DNA of 51,103 nt from NCBI GenBank assembly GCA_902784855.1, contig CACZWQ010000013.1, forward strand, positions 1 to 51,103, read 5' to 3'. The stretch comes from an uncultured Ruminococcus sp. Its GTDB lineage: Bacteria > Bacillota > Clostridia > Oscillospirales > Acutalibacteraceae. The translations under genes were made by a program, and so were the position numbers. A model generated the notes under the pieces. It was not told the origin of the DNA and ran no database searches. It saw only the letters and a list, made by a program, of their open reading frames with translations. Below are positions 6,443-15,249 of the stretch, piece by piece (positions within the stretch are counted from its first letter, which is position 1; every line of letters starts with the position of its first letter).

Positions 6443-8878
6443 ATGAAAAAACTGTTGGCGGGCATGCTCGCTGTGCTTCTTATTCTTTCGATGCTTGCCG
6501 TCGCGCCCGTTTCCGCGGCGCAGCTCAAGAGCGAAGTCACCTGTGGACATATTTCGGAGAATTCGGAGTTTTATAACCGCTATCGTGAGGCGATCGATTT
6601 TGCGGCGCAGGAGATGTATGATCTCAAAACGACCGTTGATATTTCGGATTACCGGGTCCCGTTGGATGATCGCAGGACCCTTTTTACTACCATCATGCAT
6701 ACGCACCCGGAGCTGTTTTTTGTCAGCAACTCGTATTCTGTCAGTTATTACGAGGGAAGCGGAGTGAATTATATCTATACGCTCAACATCCACTGGGGCA
6801 GGATCAAATACCGCGAGGACGGATCGCCGATCATTGAAAACAACAGATATGCGGAGCAGCTTTATTCTGCCGATGAGGTAATGGAAATGCGCCGCGAATT
6901 TTTGGCGCGCGCGCAGTGGTATCTCGACAAGGTCGACGACAGCATGTCCGACTTTGACAAGGCGCTGATCCTGCACGACGAGCTGGCACTCAACGCGAGC
7001 TACCTTTTGACGGGCGAGATCTATGACCTGATGGTCAACGACAGGGGCAAATGCTACGGCTATTCCGAGTGCTATTCCTACCTGTTGGCGCAGGTGGGCG
7101 TCGACACCGAGATCGTGGAGTCCGAGCCCATGAACCACCAGTGGAACAAGGTCAAGATCGACGGCACATACTACCATGTCGACGTCACATGGGATGACCC
7201 GACGCCTGACAAGCCCGGTTTTGTCAATCACACCTTCTTTTTGATGAGCGACGCTGCCGCCGAAGGCTACGAGGCGAATCCGCATTACAGGTATCATTCG
7301 GAATTCCCCTCGAACGACACCCGTTTTGACAACATGCGCTTCCGCAAGATCAACACCAAGATGTGCTATGTCGACGGCGAGATTTATCTGGTCGACAACG
7401 CCTTCAGCGGCGAAACAGCCGGCGAATTGCTGACCTATGATCTGTCAAGCGACCGCTTTGAGACCGTCGAGGATTTTAGTGATGAACGCTGGCGCACGGG
7501 GGGTGGAAATTCCTATTGGACGAAGCGCTATATGTCACTGGCGGAGTATGACGGCTATTTGTACATGAACACGCAGAAAACGGTATATGTCTTTGACACC
7601 GTAGACGAAACGCTGGCGCAGTTTGCCTCCAATACCTATAACAAGGGCTTTTTCGGCTTGCGGGTGATCGAAGGCAAGGTTTACGCGGTGCTGTCGGATG
7701 ATCCCAACACGACGGGAACCCTGCAATATGTCGGTGATTGCATCATCCGCGAGAGACCGACCGCGGAGGAGCCGACAACCGAGGCACCGACCACGGAAGA
7801 GCCGACCACGGTGCCGCCGACGGAAGAACCCACTACGGTGCCGCCGACGGAGGAACCGACCACAGTGCCGCCGACGGAGGAACCGACCACAGTGCCGCCG
7901 ACGGAGGAGCCGACCACAGTGCCGCCGACGGAGGAACCGACCACGGTGCCGCCGACGGAAGAACCCACCACAGTGCCGCCGACAGAGGAACCCACCACGG
8001 AACCGCCCGCAGCGGAGGACACCTATGTCATCGTCGGTGCGCCGAAGAGCATTTTCGGCACCCTTTGGGATGCGGACAACGCGGATAATCAGATGGAGAA
8101 AAACGACGACGGCACTTACGAAAAGACCTACACCGTCACCAAGGGCTACAACAACATCGCCTTCAAGCTGGTGGAGAACGGCAGTACATGGATCAGCAAC
8201 GAGGGCGGCGAGCCGATCACCTTCAACATGAGGGCGGCAGGCGACTTTACGATCATCTACGACCCCGCAGAGGGCAGCATCACGATCAGCGGAGACAATG
8301 TTTCCGAGACGCCGTCCTTCCTGTACAGCGCGGTCTATGTCACGGGCAACGGCGAGGGCGCATGGCTCAACGGCGCCGACTGGAACCCGGACGATGAGCG
8401 CAACCGGATGCATGAAGTGGCAAAGGACGTCTGGGAGATCGCGTACGAGGGCGTGGCGGACGCATTTGACCGCCAGTTCCGCTTTGCCATCGACGGCGCG
8501 GAGTATGATTTCTTCGGCGGCAGCTTCTCGGAGAGCGGCGCCGTCACCGACGCGGTGTATCAGGGCGGCAGCATCATCTTCGACACCGAGGATGACAGCC
8601 AGACCGTCAAGCTCCAGCTCGACTTGCGCAATTTTGATTACGCGACCAAGACGGGCGCGACCTTTACCGTCACGATCATCCCCGACGACCCGATGGGCGA
8701 CCTTGACGGGGACGGCGAGGTCACGATCAACGACGCGACCCTCCTGCTCGCCTGTCTGGCGGAGTTCCAAGAGCTTGACGACGCGCAGCGCGTGCTCGCC
8801 GACGTCAACCGCGACGGCAGAGTCGACGTCAGAGACGTCACCGCCATCCAGCGCATCCTCGCGGAGATCGATATCTAA
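6443..8878 (+). CDS. Secreted transglutaminase-like protein with a Thr/Pro linker, two beta domains and a type I dockerin
   Basis: The start is ATG 6443, after AGGGAGG at 6428-6434; the frame is open further upstream but starts there would overlap the promoter. The 811-residue product has a signal peptide (MKKLLAGMLAVLLILS... ending VSAA). A transglutaminase/protease-like core lies at about 200-252 with candidate Cys (GKCYGYSECYSYLL), His (MNHQWNKV) and Asp (YYHVDVTWDD) catalytic residues. A Thr/Pro/Glu linker of seven 9-residue repeats lies near 451-513. Two beta-sandwich-like domains follow at about 527-620 and 626-745, the first resembling starch-binding or carbohydrate-binding modules (FKLVENGSTW). 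A C-terminal dockerin has two Ca-binding repeats (GDLDGDGEVTINDATLLL and ADVNRDGRVDVRDVTAIQ). It is probably secreted and docked to a cohesin on a surface complex. Whether the core crosslinks, hydrolyses or only binds is not known. Confidence 0.85.
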   Translation: MKKLLAGMLAVLLILSMLAVAPVSAAQLKSEVTCGHISENSEFYNRYREAIDFAAQEMYDLKTTVDISDYRVPLDDRRTLFTTIMHTHPELFFVSNSYSVSYYEGSGVNYIYTLNIHWGRIKYREDGSPIIENNRYAEQLYSADEVMEMRREFLARAQWYLDKVDDSMSDFDKALILHDELALNASYLLTGEIYDLMVNDRGKCYGYSECYSYLLAQVGVDTEIVESEPMNHQWNKVKIDGTYYHVDVTWDDPTPDKPGFVNHTFFLMSDAAAEGYEANPHYRYHSEFPSNDTRFDNMRFRKINTKMCYVDGEIYLVDNAFSGETAGELLTYDLSSDRFETVEDFSDERWRTGGGNSYWTKRYMSLAEYDGYLYMNTQKTVYVFDTVDETLAQFASNTYNKGFFGLRVIEGKVYAVLSDDPNTTGTLQYVGDCIIRERPTAEEPTTEAPTTEEPTTVPPTEEPTTVPPTEEPTTVPPTEEPTTVPPTEEPTTVPPTEEPTTVPPTEEPTTVPPTEEPTTEPPAAEDTYVIVGAPKSIFGTLWDADNADNQMEKNDDGTYEKTYTVTKGYNNIAFKLVENGSTWISNEGGEPITFNMRAAGDFTIIYDPAEGSITISGDNVSETPSFLYSAVYVTGNGEGAWLNGADWNPDDERNRMHEVAKDVWEIAYEGVADAFDRQFRFAIDGAEYDFFGGSFSESGAVTDAVYQGGSIIFDTEDDSQTVKLQLDLRNFDYATKTGATFTVTIIPDDPMGDLDGDGEVTINDATLLLACLAEFQELDDAQRVLADVNRDGRVDVRDVTAIQRILAEIDI
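7793..7981 (+). repeat. 27-base tandem repeat encoding a Thr/Pro linker
   Basis: Seven consecutive 27-base units each encode TEEPTTVPP. The recurring GTG codons lie at 7811, 7838, 7865, 7892, 7919, 7946 and 7973. Units differ at synonymous positions. Partial units flank the array. It forms a flexible, probably glycosylated spacer and could change length by slippage in steps of nine residues. Confidence 0.95.
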
Positions 8879-8893
8879 AAACATGACCATACA

Positions 8894-8923
8894 CGGCGCA
8901 GGGCGGCTACATGCCCTGCGCCG
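8894..8923 (+). terminator. GC-rich hairpin after the dockerin gene
   Basis: CGGCGCAGGGC (8894-8904) pairs perfectly with GCCCTGCGCCG (8913-8923) around an 8-base loop. There is no strong U-run afterwards (AAATTTA), so it may be a weak terminator or an mRNA 3'-end stabiliser. Confidence 0.55.
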
Positions 8924-8944
8924 AAATTTATTGTCGGTACATTG

Positions 8945-8973
8945 TTGTCTTTTGGCGCGGGGTGTGTTATAAT
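8945..8973 (+). promoter_or_regulatory. Sigma-A promoter of the metF-metH operon
   Basis: TTGTCT at 8945-8950 and TATAAT at 8968-8973 have a 17-base spacer. The leader to metF is only about 40 nt, with no SAM or cobalamin riboswitch visible. Confidence 0.75.
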
Positions 8974-9019
8974 CAATCAATAATATGTCGAAAATATGAC
9001 AATAGTGAGTTGATGGAAA

Positions 9020-9880
9020 ATGAAAATTCATTCCCTGTTCGGCAAAGGCAAGGCTGTTTTCTCCTTCGAGGTGTTTCCCCCGAAGAAGGATTCGCCGATC
9101 GAATCGGTCTATGGCAAGTTAGAGGAGATCTGCGCGCTCAAGCCCGATTTTATCAGCGTCACCTACGGCGCGGGCGGTTCCGGCGCACACAGCCGCACCT
9201 GTGAGATCGCCTCCAAGATCAAGCACGATTTTCATGTGGAGTCGGTGGCGCATTTGACCTGCGTCAACAGCACCCGTGAAATGATCGGCGAGACGCTTGA
9301 CGACTTCAAGGCGCACGGGATCGAGAACATCCTCGCCCTGCGCGGCGACTATGTCGAGGGAGTCGAGCCGCAGAAGGATTTCCGCTATGCTTCCGAGCTG
9401 TGCGCCTACATCCGCGCGCACGGCGACTTTGACGTCAGCGGCGCCTGCTATCCCGAGGTGCACGTCGACGCGAAAAACGAGGTGGAGGATGTGCTCAACC
9501 TCAAAAAGAAGGTAGACGCGGGCGCGACGCACCTGATCAGCCAGCTTTTTTTCGACAACGCATTTTTCTACCGCTTTTTGGAGCGCACCAAGATCGCGGG
9601 CATCAACGTCCCGATCGAGGCGGGTATCATGCCCGTCACCAACAAAAAGCAGATCGAGCGGATGGTGTCGCTCTGCGGCGCGAGCCTGCCGCCGAAATTT
9701 GCCAAGATGATGCAGAAATATGAGAACAAGCCCGAAGCGCTGCGCGACGCGGGTATTGCCTACGCGGTGGAGCAGATCGTCGATCTGCTGGCGAACGGCG
9801 TCGACGGCATCCACCTCTATACCATGAACAATCCGACCGTCGCCGAGAAGATCACCCGCGCGGTGGAAACCCTGCTGTGA
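9020..9880 (+). CDS. metF: Methylenetetrahydrofolate reductase
   Basis: The 286-residue protein matches MetF over its full length: the opening KAVFSFEVFPPK, the conserved SVTYGAGGSG, ENILALRGD near residue 110 and a Phe-rich QLFFDNAFFYRF. MetF is a TIM-barrel flavoenzyme that reduces 5,10-methylene-THF to 5-methyl-THF, the methyl donor for MetH encoded two genes downstream. The ATG at 9020 has only a weak SD. The stop codon overlaps the GTG start of the next gene (GTGA at 9877-9880), indicating translational coupling. With MetH and its reactivation partner it forms a complete methyl-supply operon for methionine. Confidence 0.95.
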   Translation: MKIHSLFGKGKAVFSFEVFPPKKDSPIESVYGKLEEICALKPDFISVTYGAGGSGAHSRTCEIASKIKHDFHVESVAHLTCVNSTREMIGETLDDFKAHGIENILALRGDYVEGVEPQKDFRYASELCAYIRAHGDFDVSGACYPEVHVDAKNEVEDVLNLKKKVDAGATHLISQLFFDNAFFYRFLERTKIAGINVPIEAGIMPVTNKKQIERMVSLCGASLPPKFAKMMQKYENKPEALRDAGIAYAVEQIVDLLANGVDGIHLYTMNNPTVAEKITRAVETLL

Positions 9881-10521
9881 TCGCGCTCGAGGCGCTTGAC
9901 CGCCGCGAGGCGCTCCGCTATCTGGGGGGCGCTGCGGTCGAGCCGAACGAAACCATGACAAGGCTGATGGACGGCTGTGAAGCGCAGCTTTTGCGCGTCG
10001 CCCAACCGAAATATCTGTACCGCGTTGTCGACCTGCCCTGCGAAGAGCTGACGGTCGGCGAAGATATCCGCCGCCATTTGAGGGGCTGCGACAGGGCGGT
10101 GCTGCTCTGCACTACGCTGGGCGCGTCGGTGGACAGGCTGATCCGCGTCGCGCAGGTGCGCGATATGGCGGAGGCGGTGGTGCTGGACAGCATGGCGAGC
10201 GTTGCAATCGAGCAGGTCTGCCGCAAGGCGGACGAATTGATCGCCGCGCAGTTTCCCGGCTGCTTTTTTACCTTTCGGTTCAGCCCCGGCTACGGAGACT
10301 ATCCCATCGGGCTGCAAAAGACCTTTTTGCGTCTGCTGGACGCGCCGCGCAGGATCGGGCTGAGCGTCAGCGAAAGCTGCCTGCTGGTTCCCGCCAAGTC
10401 GGTGACGGCGATCGCGGGCATTTCCGAACATCCCTTGGAGCGGCAGCGGCGCGGCTGCGCGGTCTGCAACCTGCGCAAAACCTGTCAATACAGAAGGAAC
10501 GGTGAACACTGTGGATTTTAA
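9877..10521 (+). CDS. Free-standing MetH reactivation-domain protein
   Basis: This 214-residue protein starts at GTG 9877, overlapping the metF stop by 4 bases, and its 3' end overlaps metH by about 20 bases. It resembles the C-terminal AdoMet-binding activation domain of cobalamin-dependent methionine synthase: the motif FRFSPGYGDYPIGLQ, where RxSPGYGD-type sequences bind AdoMet, and a C-terminal Cys cluster CAVCNLRKTCQY. In E. coli this domain is fused to MetH and reductively remethylates inactive cob(II)alamin. The MetH encoded next lacks that domain, so this gene probably supplies it in trans. The partner that provides the electron is not identified here. Confidence 0.85.
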   Translation: MIALEALDRREALRYLGGAAVEPNETMTRLMDGCEAQLLRVAQPKYLYRVVDLPCEELTVGEDIRRHLRGCDRAVLLCTTLGASVDRLIRVAQVRDMAEAVVLDSMASVAIEQVCRKADELIAAQFPGCFFTFRFSPGYGDYPIGLQKTFLRLLDAPRRIGLSVSESCLLVPAKSVTAIAGISEHPLERQRRGCAVCNLRKTCQYRRNGEHCGF

Positions 10522-12895
10522 AACGCTGTTGAATCAAAAAGAATTTATCCTGCTGGACGGCGCGATGGGCACGATGATCCAGAAGAGCGGCGCGCACTAT
10601 GCGCATTCCCCCGAAACGCTGAATATCACCCGCCCGGAGCTGATTACGTCCTTTCACCGCGCGTATATCGAGGCGGGCGCGGATATCATCTATACCAACA
10701 CCTTCGGTGCGAATGCCTATAAGCTTATGGACAGCGGCTTCACTGTCGAGGAGATCATCTCCGCAGGCGTCCGCAACGCAAAAAACGCCTGCGAAGGCAC
10801 CGATGCGCTCGTCGCGCTGGACATCGGTCCCATCGGCATGCTGCTTGAGCCTGCGGGTGCGCTGCGCTTCGAGGAGGCTTACGACTATTACCGGCAGCAG
10901 ATCCTTGCGGGCAGAGACGCAGATCTGATCGTGCTGGAGACGATGACCGACCTCTACGAGCTGAAAGCCGCCGTGCTGGCGGCAAAGGAGAACAGCGACA
11001 AGCCCATCCTCGCCACGATGACCTTTGAGCGCAGCGGCAGGACCTTCACGGGTGTGTCGCCCGCGTCGGCGGCGCTGACCCTCACGGGGCTGGGCGTAGA
11101 CGCGCTGGGCGTCAACTGCTCGCTGGGACCCGACGAGCTGGAGCCCGTCGTGGCACAGATGACCCGCTATACCGACCTGCCGCTGATCGTCAAGGCAAAC
11201 GCCGGTCTGCCTGACCCCAACAGCAACGAATACAGCATCCTTCCCGACCGATTCGCGCAGTGCGTCAAGGCGCTGCTGCCCTACGGCGTGAAGCTGACGG
11301 GCGGCTGCTGCGGCACCTCGCCCGCCTATATCGCCGCGCTCAAGGAGATGCTGGCATCAGAGCGCTTTCAGCCCTGCCCGAGGAGCGCCGACACCTGCGT
11401 GTGCAGCGCTGCCACGGTGGTGGAGATCAACGGTCCGCGCATCATCGGTGAACGCATCAATCCCACGGGCAAGAAGCTTTTCAAGCAGGCGCTCGTCAAT
11501 AACGATATCGACTACATCCTCACCCAGGCGCTGTCGCAGGTCAGCGGCGGCGCGGAGCTGCTGGACGTGAACGTCGGTCACCCCGAGATCGACGAAAAAC
11601 AGATGATGGTGCGCGTGCTCAAGGCGATCCAGAGCGTCTGCGACGCACCGCTGCAAATCGACTCCACCAAGCCCGAGGTGCTGGAAGCGGGCTTGCGCTG
11701 CTATAACGGCAAGCCCATCGTCAATTCGGTCAACGGCGAGGAAAAGAGCCTTGCAACGGTTCTGCCGCTGGTAAAAAAATACGGCGCGTCGGTGGTGGGG
11801 CTGACGCTCGACGAAAACGGTATCCCCAAGACCGCCGAGGGCAGATTTGAAATTGCCAAGCGCATCGTAGAGCGCGCCGAGGCATTGGGTATCGACCGCC
11901 GCGACGTATACATCGACTGCCTGACGCTCACTGTCTCAGCCGAGCAGGACGCCTGCCGCGAGACCTTGCAGGCGCTGCACCGCGTCAAGAGCGAGCTGGG
12001 ATGCAAGACCTGTCTGGGCGTGTCGAATATCTCCTTCGGTCTCCCGAACCGCGAGCTGGTCAACAGCACCTTCCTGACGATGGCGCTGGAGGAGGGCTTG
12101 GATCTGCCGATCATCAATCCCAACATCCCCGCCATGACGGGCGCCGTGCGCGCCTATCGCGTGCTGGCGGGCATCGACAGGAATTCGCTGGATTTCATTC
12201 AGGCGTATCGGGACGCGTCTCCGGCAGTACAGTCGGCGGCGCAGTCCCTTCACAGCCTTGCCGATGCGGTGTACCACGGCCTAAAGAGTGAAGCGGCGCA
12301 GGCGACAAAGCAGCAGCTGTGCGACACCGACCCCATGGACATCGTCAACCAAATGCTCATCCCCGCGCTCGACCGGGTGGGAGAGGACTTTGAAAAAAAT
12401 AAGATCTTCCTGCCGCAGCTCATCCAGAGCGCCAACACCGCGCAGGCGTGCTTCGACGTCATCAAGCAGCACCTCAGCCGCACGGGCGACCAAAGCGTCA
12501 GCAAGGGCAAGATCATCCTCGCCACCGTGAAGGGTGATATCCATGACATCGGCAAGAACATCGTCAAGGTGCTGCTCGACAACTACGGCTACACCGTGGT
12601 CGATCTCGGCAAGGACGTCGATCCGCAGCTGATCGTCGACACGGCTGTGGAGCGGAACATCACCATGATCGGCTTGTCCGCGCTGATGACCACGACGCTT
12701 GCGAGCATGGAGGAGACGATCCGGCTTCTGCGCGCGGAGCCTGCCCTGCAAAATCCGGACGGCAGCAGCAAATGCACGGTTTTTGTCGGCGGCGCGGTGC
12801 TGACGAAGGATTACGCCATGAAGATCGGCGCCGATTTCTATTGCCGCGACGCCAAGGAGAGCGTCGACGCGGCAAAACAGGTGCTACAGCAGTAG
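10502..12895 (+). CDS. metH: Cobalamin-dependent methionine synthase lacking the activation domain
   Basis: The 797-residue protein has, in order: a homocysteine methyltransferase barrel (about 1-290; zinc Cys in GVNCSLG near 206 and GGCCGTSP near 268-269), a pterin-binding domain (from about 312, IIGERINPTGKKLF), a helical cap (about 590-660) and a B12-binding Rossmann domain with the DxHxxG motif KGDIHDIGKNIV near 676. It ends after the B12 domain, so the usual AdoMet-dependent reactivation domain is absent and is encoded by the upstream overlapping gene. The start is GTG 10502 or GTG 10511; the SD AGAAGGA at 10492-10498 is 3 or 12 bases away, so the choice is open. It transfers the methyl of methyl-THF to homocysteine. 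Confidence 0.95.
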   Translation: MNTVDFKTLLNQKEFILLDGAMGTMIQKSGAHYAHSPETLNITRPELITSFHRAYIEAGADIIYTNTFGANAYKLMDSGFTVEEIISAGVRNAKNACEGTDALVALDIGPIGMLLEPAGALRFEEAYDYYRQQILAGRDADLIVLETMTDLYELKAAVLAAKENSDKPILATMTFERSGRTFTGVSPASAALTLTGLGVDALGVNCSLGPDELEPVVAQMTRYTDLPLIVKANAGLPDPNSNEYSILPDRFAQCVKALLPYGVKLTGGCCGTSPAYIAALKEMLASERFQPCPRSADTCVCSAATVVEINGPRIIGERINPTGKKLFKQALVNNDIDYILTQALSQVSGGAELLDVNVGHPEIDEKQMMVRVLKAIQSVCDAPLQIDSTKPEVLEAGLRCYNGKPIVNSVNGEEKSLATVLPLVKKYGASVVGLTLDENGIPKTAEGRFEIAKRIVERAEALGIDRRDVYIDCLTLTVSAEQDACRETLQALHRVKSELGCKTCLGVSNISFGLPNRELVNSTFLTMALEEGLDLPIINPNIPAMTGAVRAYRVLAGIDRNSLDFIQAYRDASPAVQSAAQSLHSLADAVYHGLKSEAAQATKQQLCDTDPMDIVNQMLIPALDRVGEDFEKNKIFLPQLIQSANTAQACFDVIKQHLSRTGDQSVSKGKIILATVKGDIHDIGKNIVKVLLDNYGYTVVDLGKDVDPQLIVDTAVERNITMIGLSALMTTTLASMEETIRLLRAEPALQNPDGSSKCTVFVGGAVLTKDYAMKIGADFYCRDAKESVDAAKQVLQQ

Positions 12896-12945
12896 CCGCG
12901 TCAGAACGCGGGTGCGAAACCTAACTATACTTACAAAGGCTTGTT

Positions 12946-13056
12946 GCGCGGATTGGCCCCCGCGACACGCGGGCGCAAGCGTGACGCTTGACCCAATCCG
13001 CGCGTGAAGCGTTTGTTTGAACGGTTACCTTTAAATCCCGCGTTATAGCGCGGGAT
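12946..13056. repeat. GC-rich palindromes in the metH to flaA1-like intergenic region
   Basis: GCGCGGATTGG (12946-12956) pairs with CCAATCCGCGC (12993-13003), enclosing CCGCGACACGCGGG. A second hairpin ATCCCGCG/CGCGGGAT lies at 13035-13042 and 13049-13056. The 13-mer CAATCCGCGCGTG at 12994-13006 is repeated exactly at 5963-5975 in another intergenic region. No coding frame is credible between 12896 and 13121. The stretch probably includes termination structures for metH and may be a dispersed repeat. Confidence 0.55.
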
Positions 13057-13121
13057 ATTAACCTAACCTTTCTCACAAACGTTGCACGCGCGGGTAAAGC
13101 GCCCACGGTGCTATTTTGTAT

Positions 13122-13150
13122 TTGACAAGCAGACATTTTTCGACTATAAT
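13122..13150 (+). promoter_or_regulatory. Consensus sigma-A promoter for the CapD/FlaA1-like gene
   Basis: TTGACA at 13122-13127, 17 bases, TATAAT at 13145-13150. The leader to ATG 13239 is about 80 nt. Confidence 0.85.
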
Positions 13151-13238
13151 GACAATGAGTTTGTTTGTAATATCGCGGGACACGCCGATTTTTCGAGGGT
13201 ATTCTTGCGATAAAGAATGAAAAGGGGCTATTCCGGCA

Positions 13239-15056
13239 ATGAAAAAGTTCGGTGCACGCAAGCTGATTTTGATGCTTGCGGACATATTCATCATTTCTGT
13301 CAGCGGTATCACGCTGAATTACATTTTGTCCTTCTTTAGGGATACGGCGATCTATTATGCTCCCGAGGCGAGCAAGGGCTTGCTTTATTACATCGTAATC
13401 GCGGTTTTGACCTGTGAACTGATGCAGCTGCTGCTGGGGTCTTATACCGTGATGTGGCGCTATTTCAACATCCGCGATTATTTCCGGTGCGGCGGCGCGA
13501 TGACAGGGGGCTTTGTTATCGCTTATTTGGTGTTGATGATGCTGCACATGGCGCCGCGCAAGATCTTTTTCGTGCTGTTCTTTGTCACAGCGACCTTGGG
13601 CGTGCTGTTGTTTCGGTTTTTGTTTAGATCCACCTTCTTGACGCTGACGCGTGAGGGCGAGCTGGAACATATGGAGCGCACGATGATCGTCGGCGCGGGC
13701 CAGGCGGGCAGGATGATCATCACGGAGATCCGCAACGCCGAGACCGATCCCAAGAATCCCTCGGGCAAGCTGCTGCCCGTCTGTATGGTCGACGACGACG
13801 CTTCGAAGCTGCATTCGCGGATCAGTGGTGTTGAAGTCGTGGGCGTCTGTGCGGAGATCCCGCGGCTCTGCACGGAAAAGGACATCGAGAGCATCATCGT
13901 TGCGATCCCCTCCTGCGAAGAGGAAGAAAAGCGCAAGATACTTGACTACTGCTCCAAAACCAAATGCAAAATCAAGGTCGTTCCTTATCTGAGCGAGCTG
14001 CTGCTGGGCGATCAGCAGCCACAGCTCATTACGCAGGCGAAGGAAATCAAAATCGAGGATCTGCTCGGCAGAAAGCCGATCGAATTCAACCGCAACAAGA
14101 TCGCCCAGTTCATCTGCGACAAGGTGTGTATGGTCACGGGCGGCGGCGGCTCCATCGGCAGCGAGCTGGTGCGCCAGATCGCCAAATACAGCCCCAAGCA
14201 GATCATCATTGTAGACATTTACGAAAACAACGCATATGATATACAGCAGGAGCTGCGGCTCGAATACGGCGATACGCTGAATCTGGAGACGCTGATCGCC
14301 TCGGTGCGCGACTACGCCAAGATGGAATCTATTTTCAAGAAATACCGCCCGCAGGTGGTGTTCCATGCGGCGGCGCACAAGCATGTGCCCCTGATGGAGA
14401 CCGTCCCCGAGGAAGCGGTCAAGAACAACATCTTCGGTACCTTTAATGTGGCGACGCTCGCCGAGTATTACAAGGCGGATAAGTTTGTGATGATCTCCAC
14501 CGACAAGGCGGTCAATCCCACCAACGTCATGGGCGCCACCAAGCGCGCCTGCGAGATGATCATCCAGTACAAGGCACAGACGACCCTGCACACGGAGTTC
14601 GTCACCACGCGCTTCGGCAACGTGCTCGGCTCCAACGGCTCTGTCATCCCGCTGTTCCGCCGCCAGATCGAGACGCTGGTGCTTGAGGCGGGCGCGATGG
14701 CAAAGGGCGGCGAGATCTTCGTGCTCGATATGGGCGCTCCGGTCAAGATCACCACGCTCGCGGAGAACCTGATCCGCATGTACGGCAAGGAGCCTTACAA
14801 GGATGTGCCGATCATCTTTACGGGACTGCGCCCGGGCGAAAAGCTCTTTGAGGAGCTGCTGATGGACGAGGAAGGACTGAAATCCACCGCAAACAAGAAA
14901 ATCTTCATCGGCAACCAGATCGCCATCGACCCGAACGAGATGCTGTATAAGCTGAACAAGCTGCACGAGAGCGCCGACGCCAACGACAGCGAGCGCACCG
15001 TTGAGCTGCTCAGCGACTTGGTGCCGACCTTCCATCACCAAACAGCAAAAGCATAA
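13239..15056 (+). CDS. Membrane-bound nucleotide-sugar 4,6-dehydratase, CapD/FlaA1/PglF family
   Basis: The 605-residue protein starts with about four membrane segments (first 130 residues). A first Rossmann-like domain follows (MIVGAGQAGRM near 148-158), then the SDR catalytic domain from about residue 290 with the NAD-binding glycine motif VTGGGGSIGSE. The signature STDKAVNPTNVMGATK near 420-436 is typical of the PglF/FlaA1 branch, where Met replaces the usual catalytic Tyr of the YxxxK motif. Such enzymes convert UDP-GlcNAc to a 4-keto-6-deoxy sugar for surface polysaccharide or glycoprotein synthesis. No aminotransferase or glycosyltransferase partners lie nearby, so the product is unclear. 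The adjacent nagB-glmM operon makes precursors of its likely substrate. Confidence 0.9.
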   Translation: MKKFGARKLILMLADIFIISVSGITLNYILSFFRDTAIYYAPEASKGLLYYIVIAVLTCELMQLLLGSYTVMWRYFNIRDYFRCGGAMTGGFVIAYLVLMMLHMAPRKIFFVLFFVTATLGVLLFRFLFRSTFLTLTREGELEHMERTMIVGAGQAGRMIITEIRNAETDPKNPSGKLLPVCMVDDDASKLHSRISGVEVVGVCAEIPRLCTEKDIESIIVAIPSCEEEEKRKILDYCSKTKCKIKVVPYLSELLLGDQQPQLITQAKEIKIEDLLGRKPIEFNRNKIAQFICDKVCMVTGGGGSIGSELVRQIAKYSPKQIIIVDIYENNAYDIQQELRLEYGDTLNLETLIASVRDYAKMESIFKKYRPQVVFHAAAHKHVPLMETVPEEAVKNNIFGTFNVATLAEYYKADKFVMISTDKAVNPTNVMGATKRACEMIIQYKAQTTLHTEFVTTRFGNVLGSNGSVIPLFRRQIETLVLEAGAMAKGGEIFVLDMGAPVKITTLAENLIRMYGKEPYKDVPIIFTGLRPGEKLFEELLMDEEGLKSTANKKIFIGNQIAIDPNEMLYKLNKLHESADANDSERTVELLSDLVPTFHHQTAKA

Positions 15057-15073
15057 ACAAAGCAGAATAAATA

Positions 15074-15109
15074 AAAGCGCTTTCTGACGAAAAACAGAGA
15101 GCGCTTTTT
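15074..15109 (+). terminator. Terminator after the CapD/FlaA1-like gene
   Basis: AGCGCTTTCTG (15076-15086) pairs with CAGAGAGCGCT (15095-15105), one mismatch, followed by a T-run. Confidence 0.8.
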
Positions 15110-15126
15110 CTGTTGCAGATATTTTC

Positions 15127-15154
15127 TTGACATTTTTCATCGGGTGTGTTAAAC
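15127..15154 (+). promoter_or_regulatory. Probable promoter of the nagB-glmM operon
   Basis: A perfect -35 TTGACA at 15127-15132 is followed 16 bases later by a weak -10-like TTAAAC (15149-15154) with TGTG just before it. Transcription from here would start near 15161 and give a leader of about 340 nt that carries the ribozyme. Confidence 0.5.
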
Positions 15155-15249
15155 TTTTAATGATTGTGCGGGTTCCCCATCAAATGATGCGAAGCCTTGC
15201 GAGATCACATGAACCAAAATAGCCGCCGGCGGAAAGGAGAAAACGGGGA

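Noticed and set aside
7793-7981. CRISPR-like array
   Set aside because: The 27-base units are contiguous without spacers and encode an in-frame peptide repeat.
8879-9019. SAM riboswitch before metF
   Set aside because: The leader after the promoter is about 40 nt and lacks the kink-turn and pseudoknot sequences of SAM riboswitches.
12921-15140. Very long minus-strand open frame opposite the CapD/FlaA1 gene
   Set aside because: Its sequence has low-complexity His/Asp/Val-rich composition typical of the antisense of GC-rich genes, with no recognisable motif; the plus-strand gene has clear Rossmann and catalytic motifs and a promoter.
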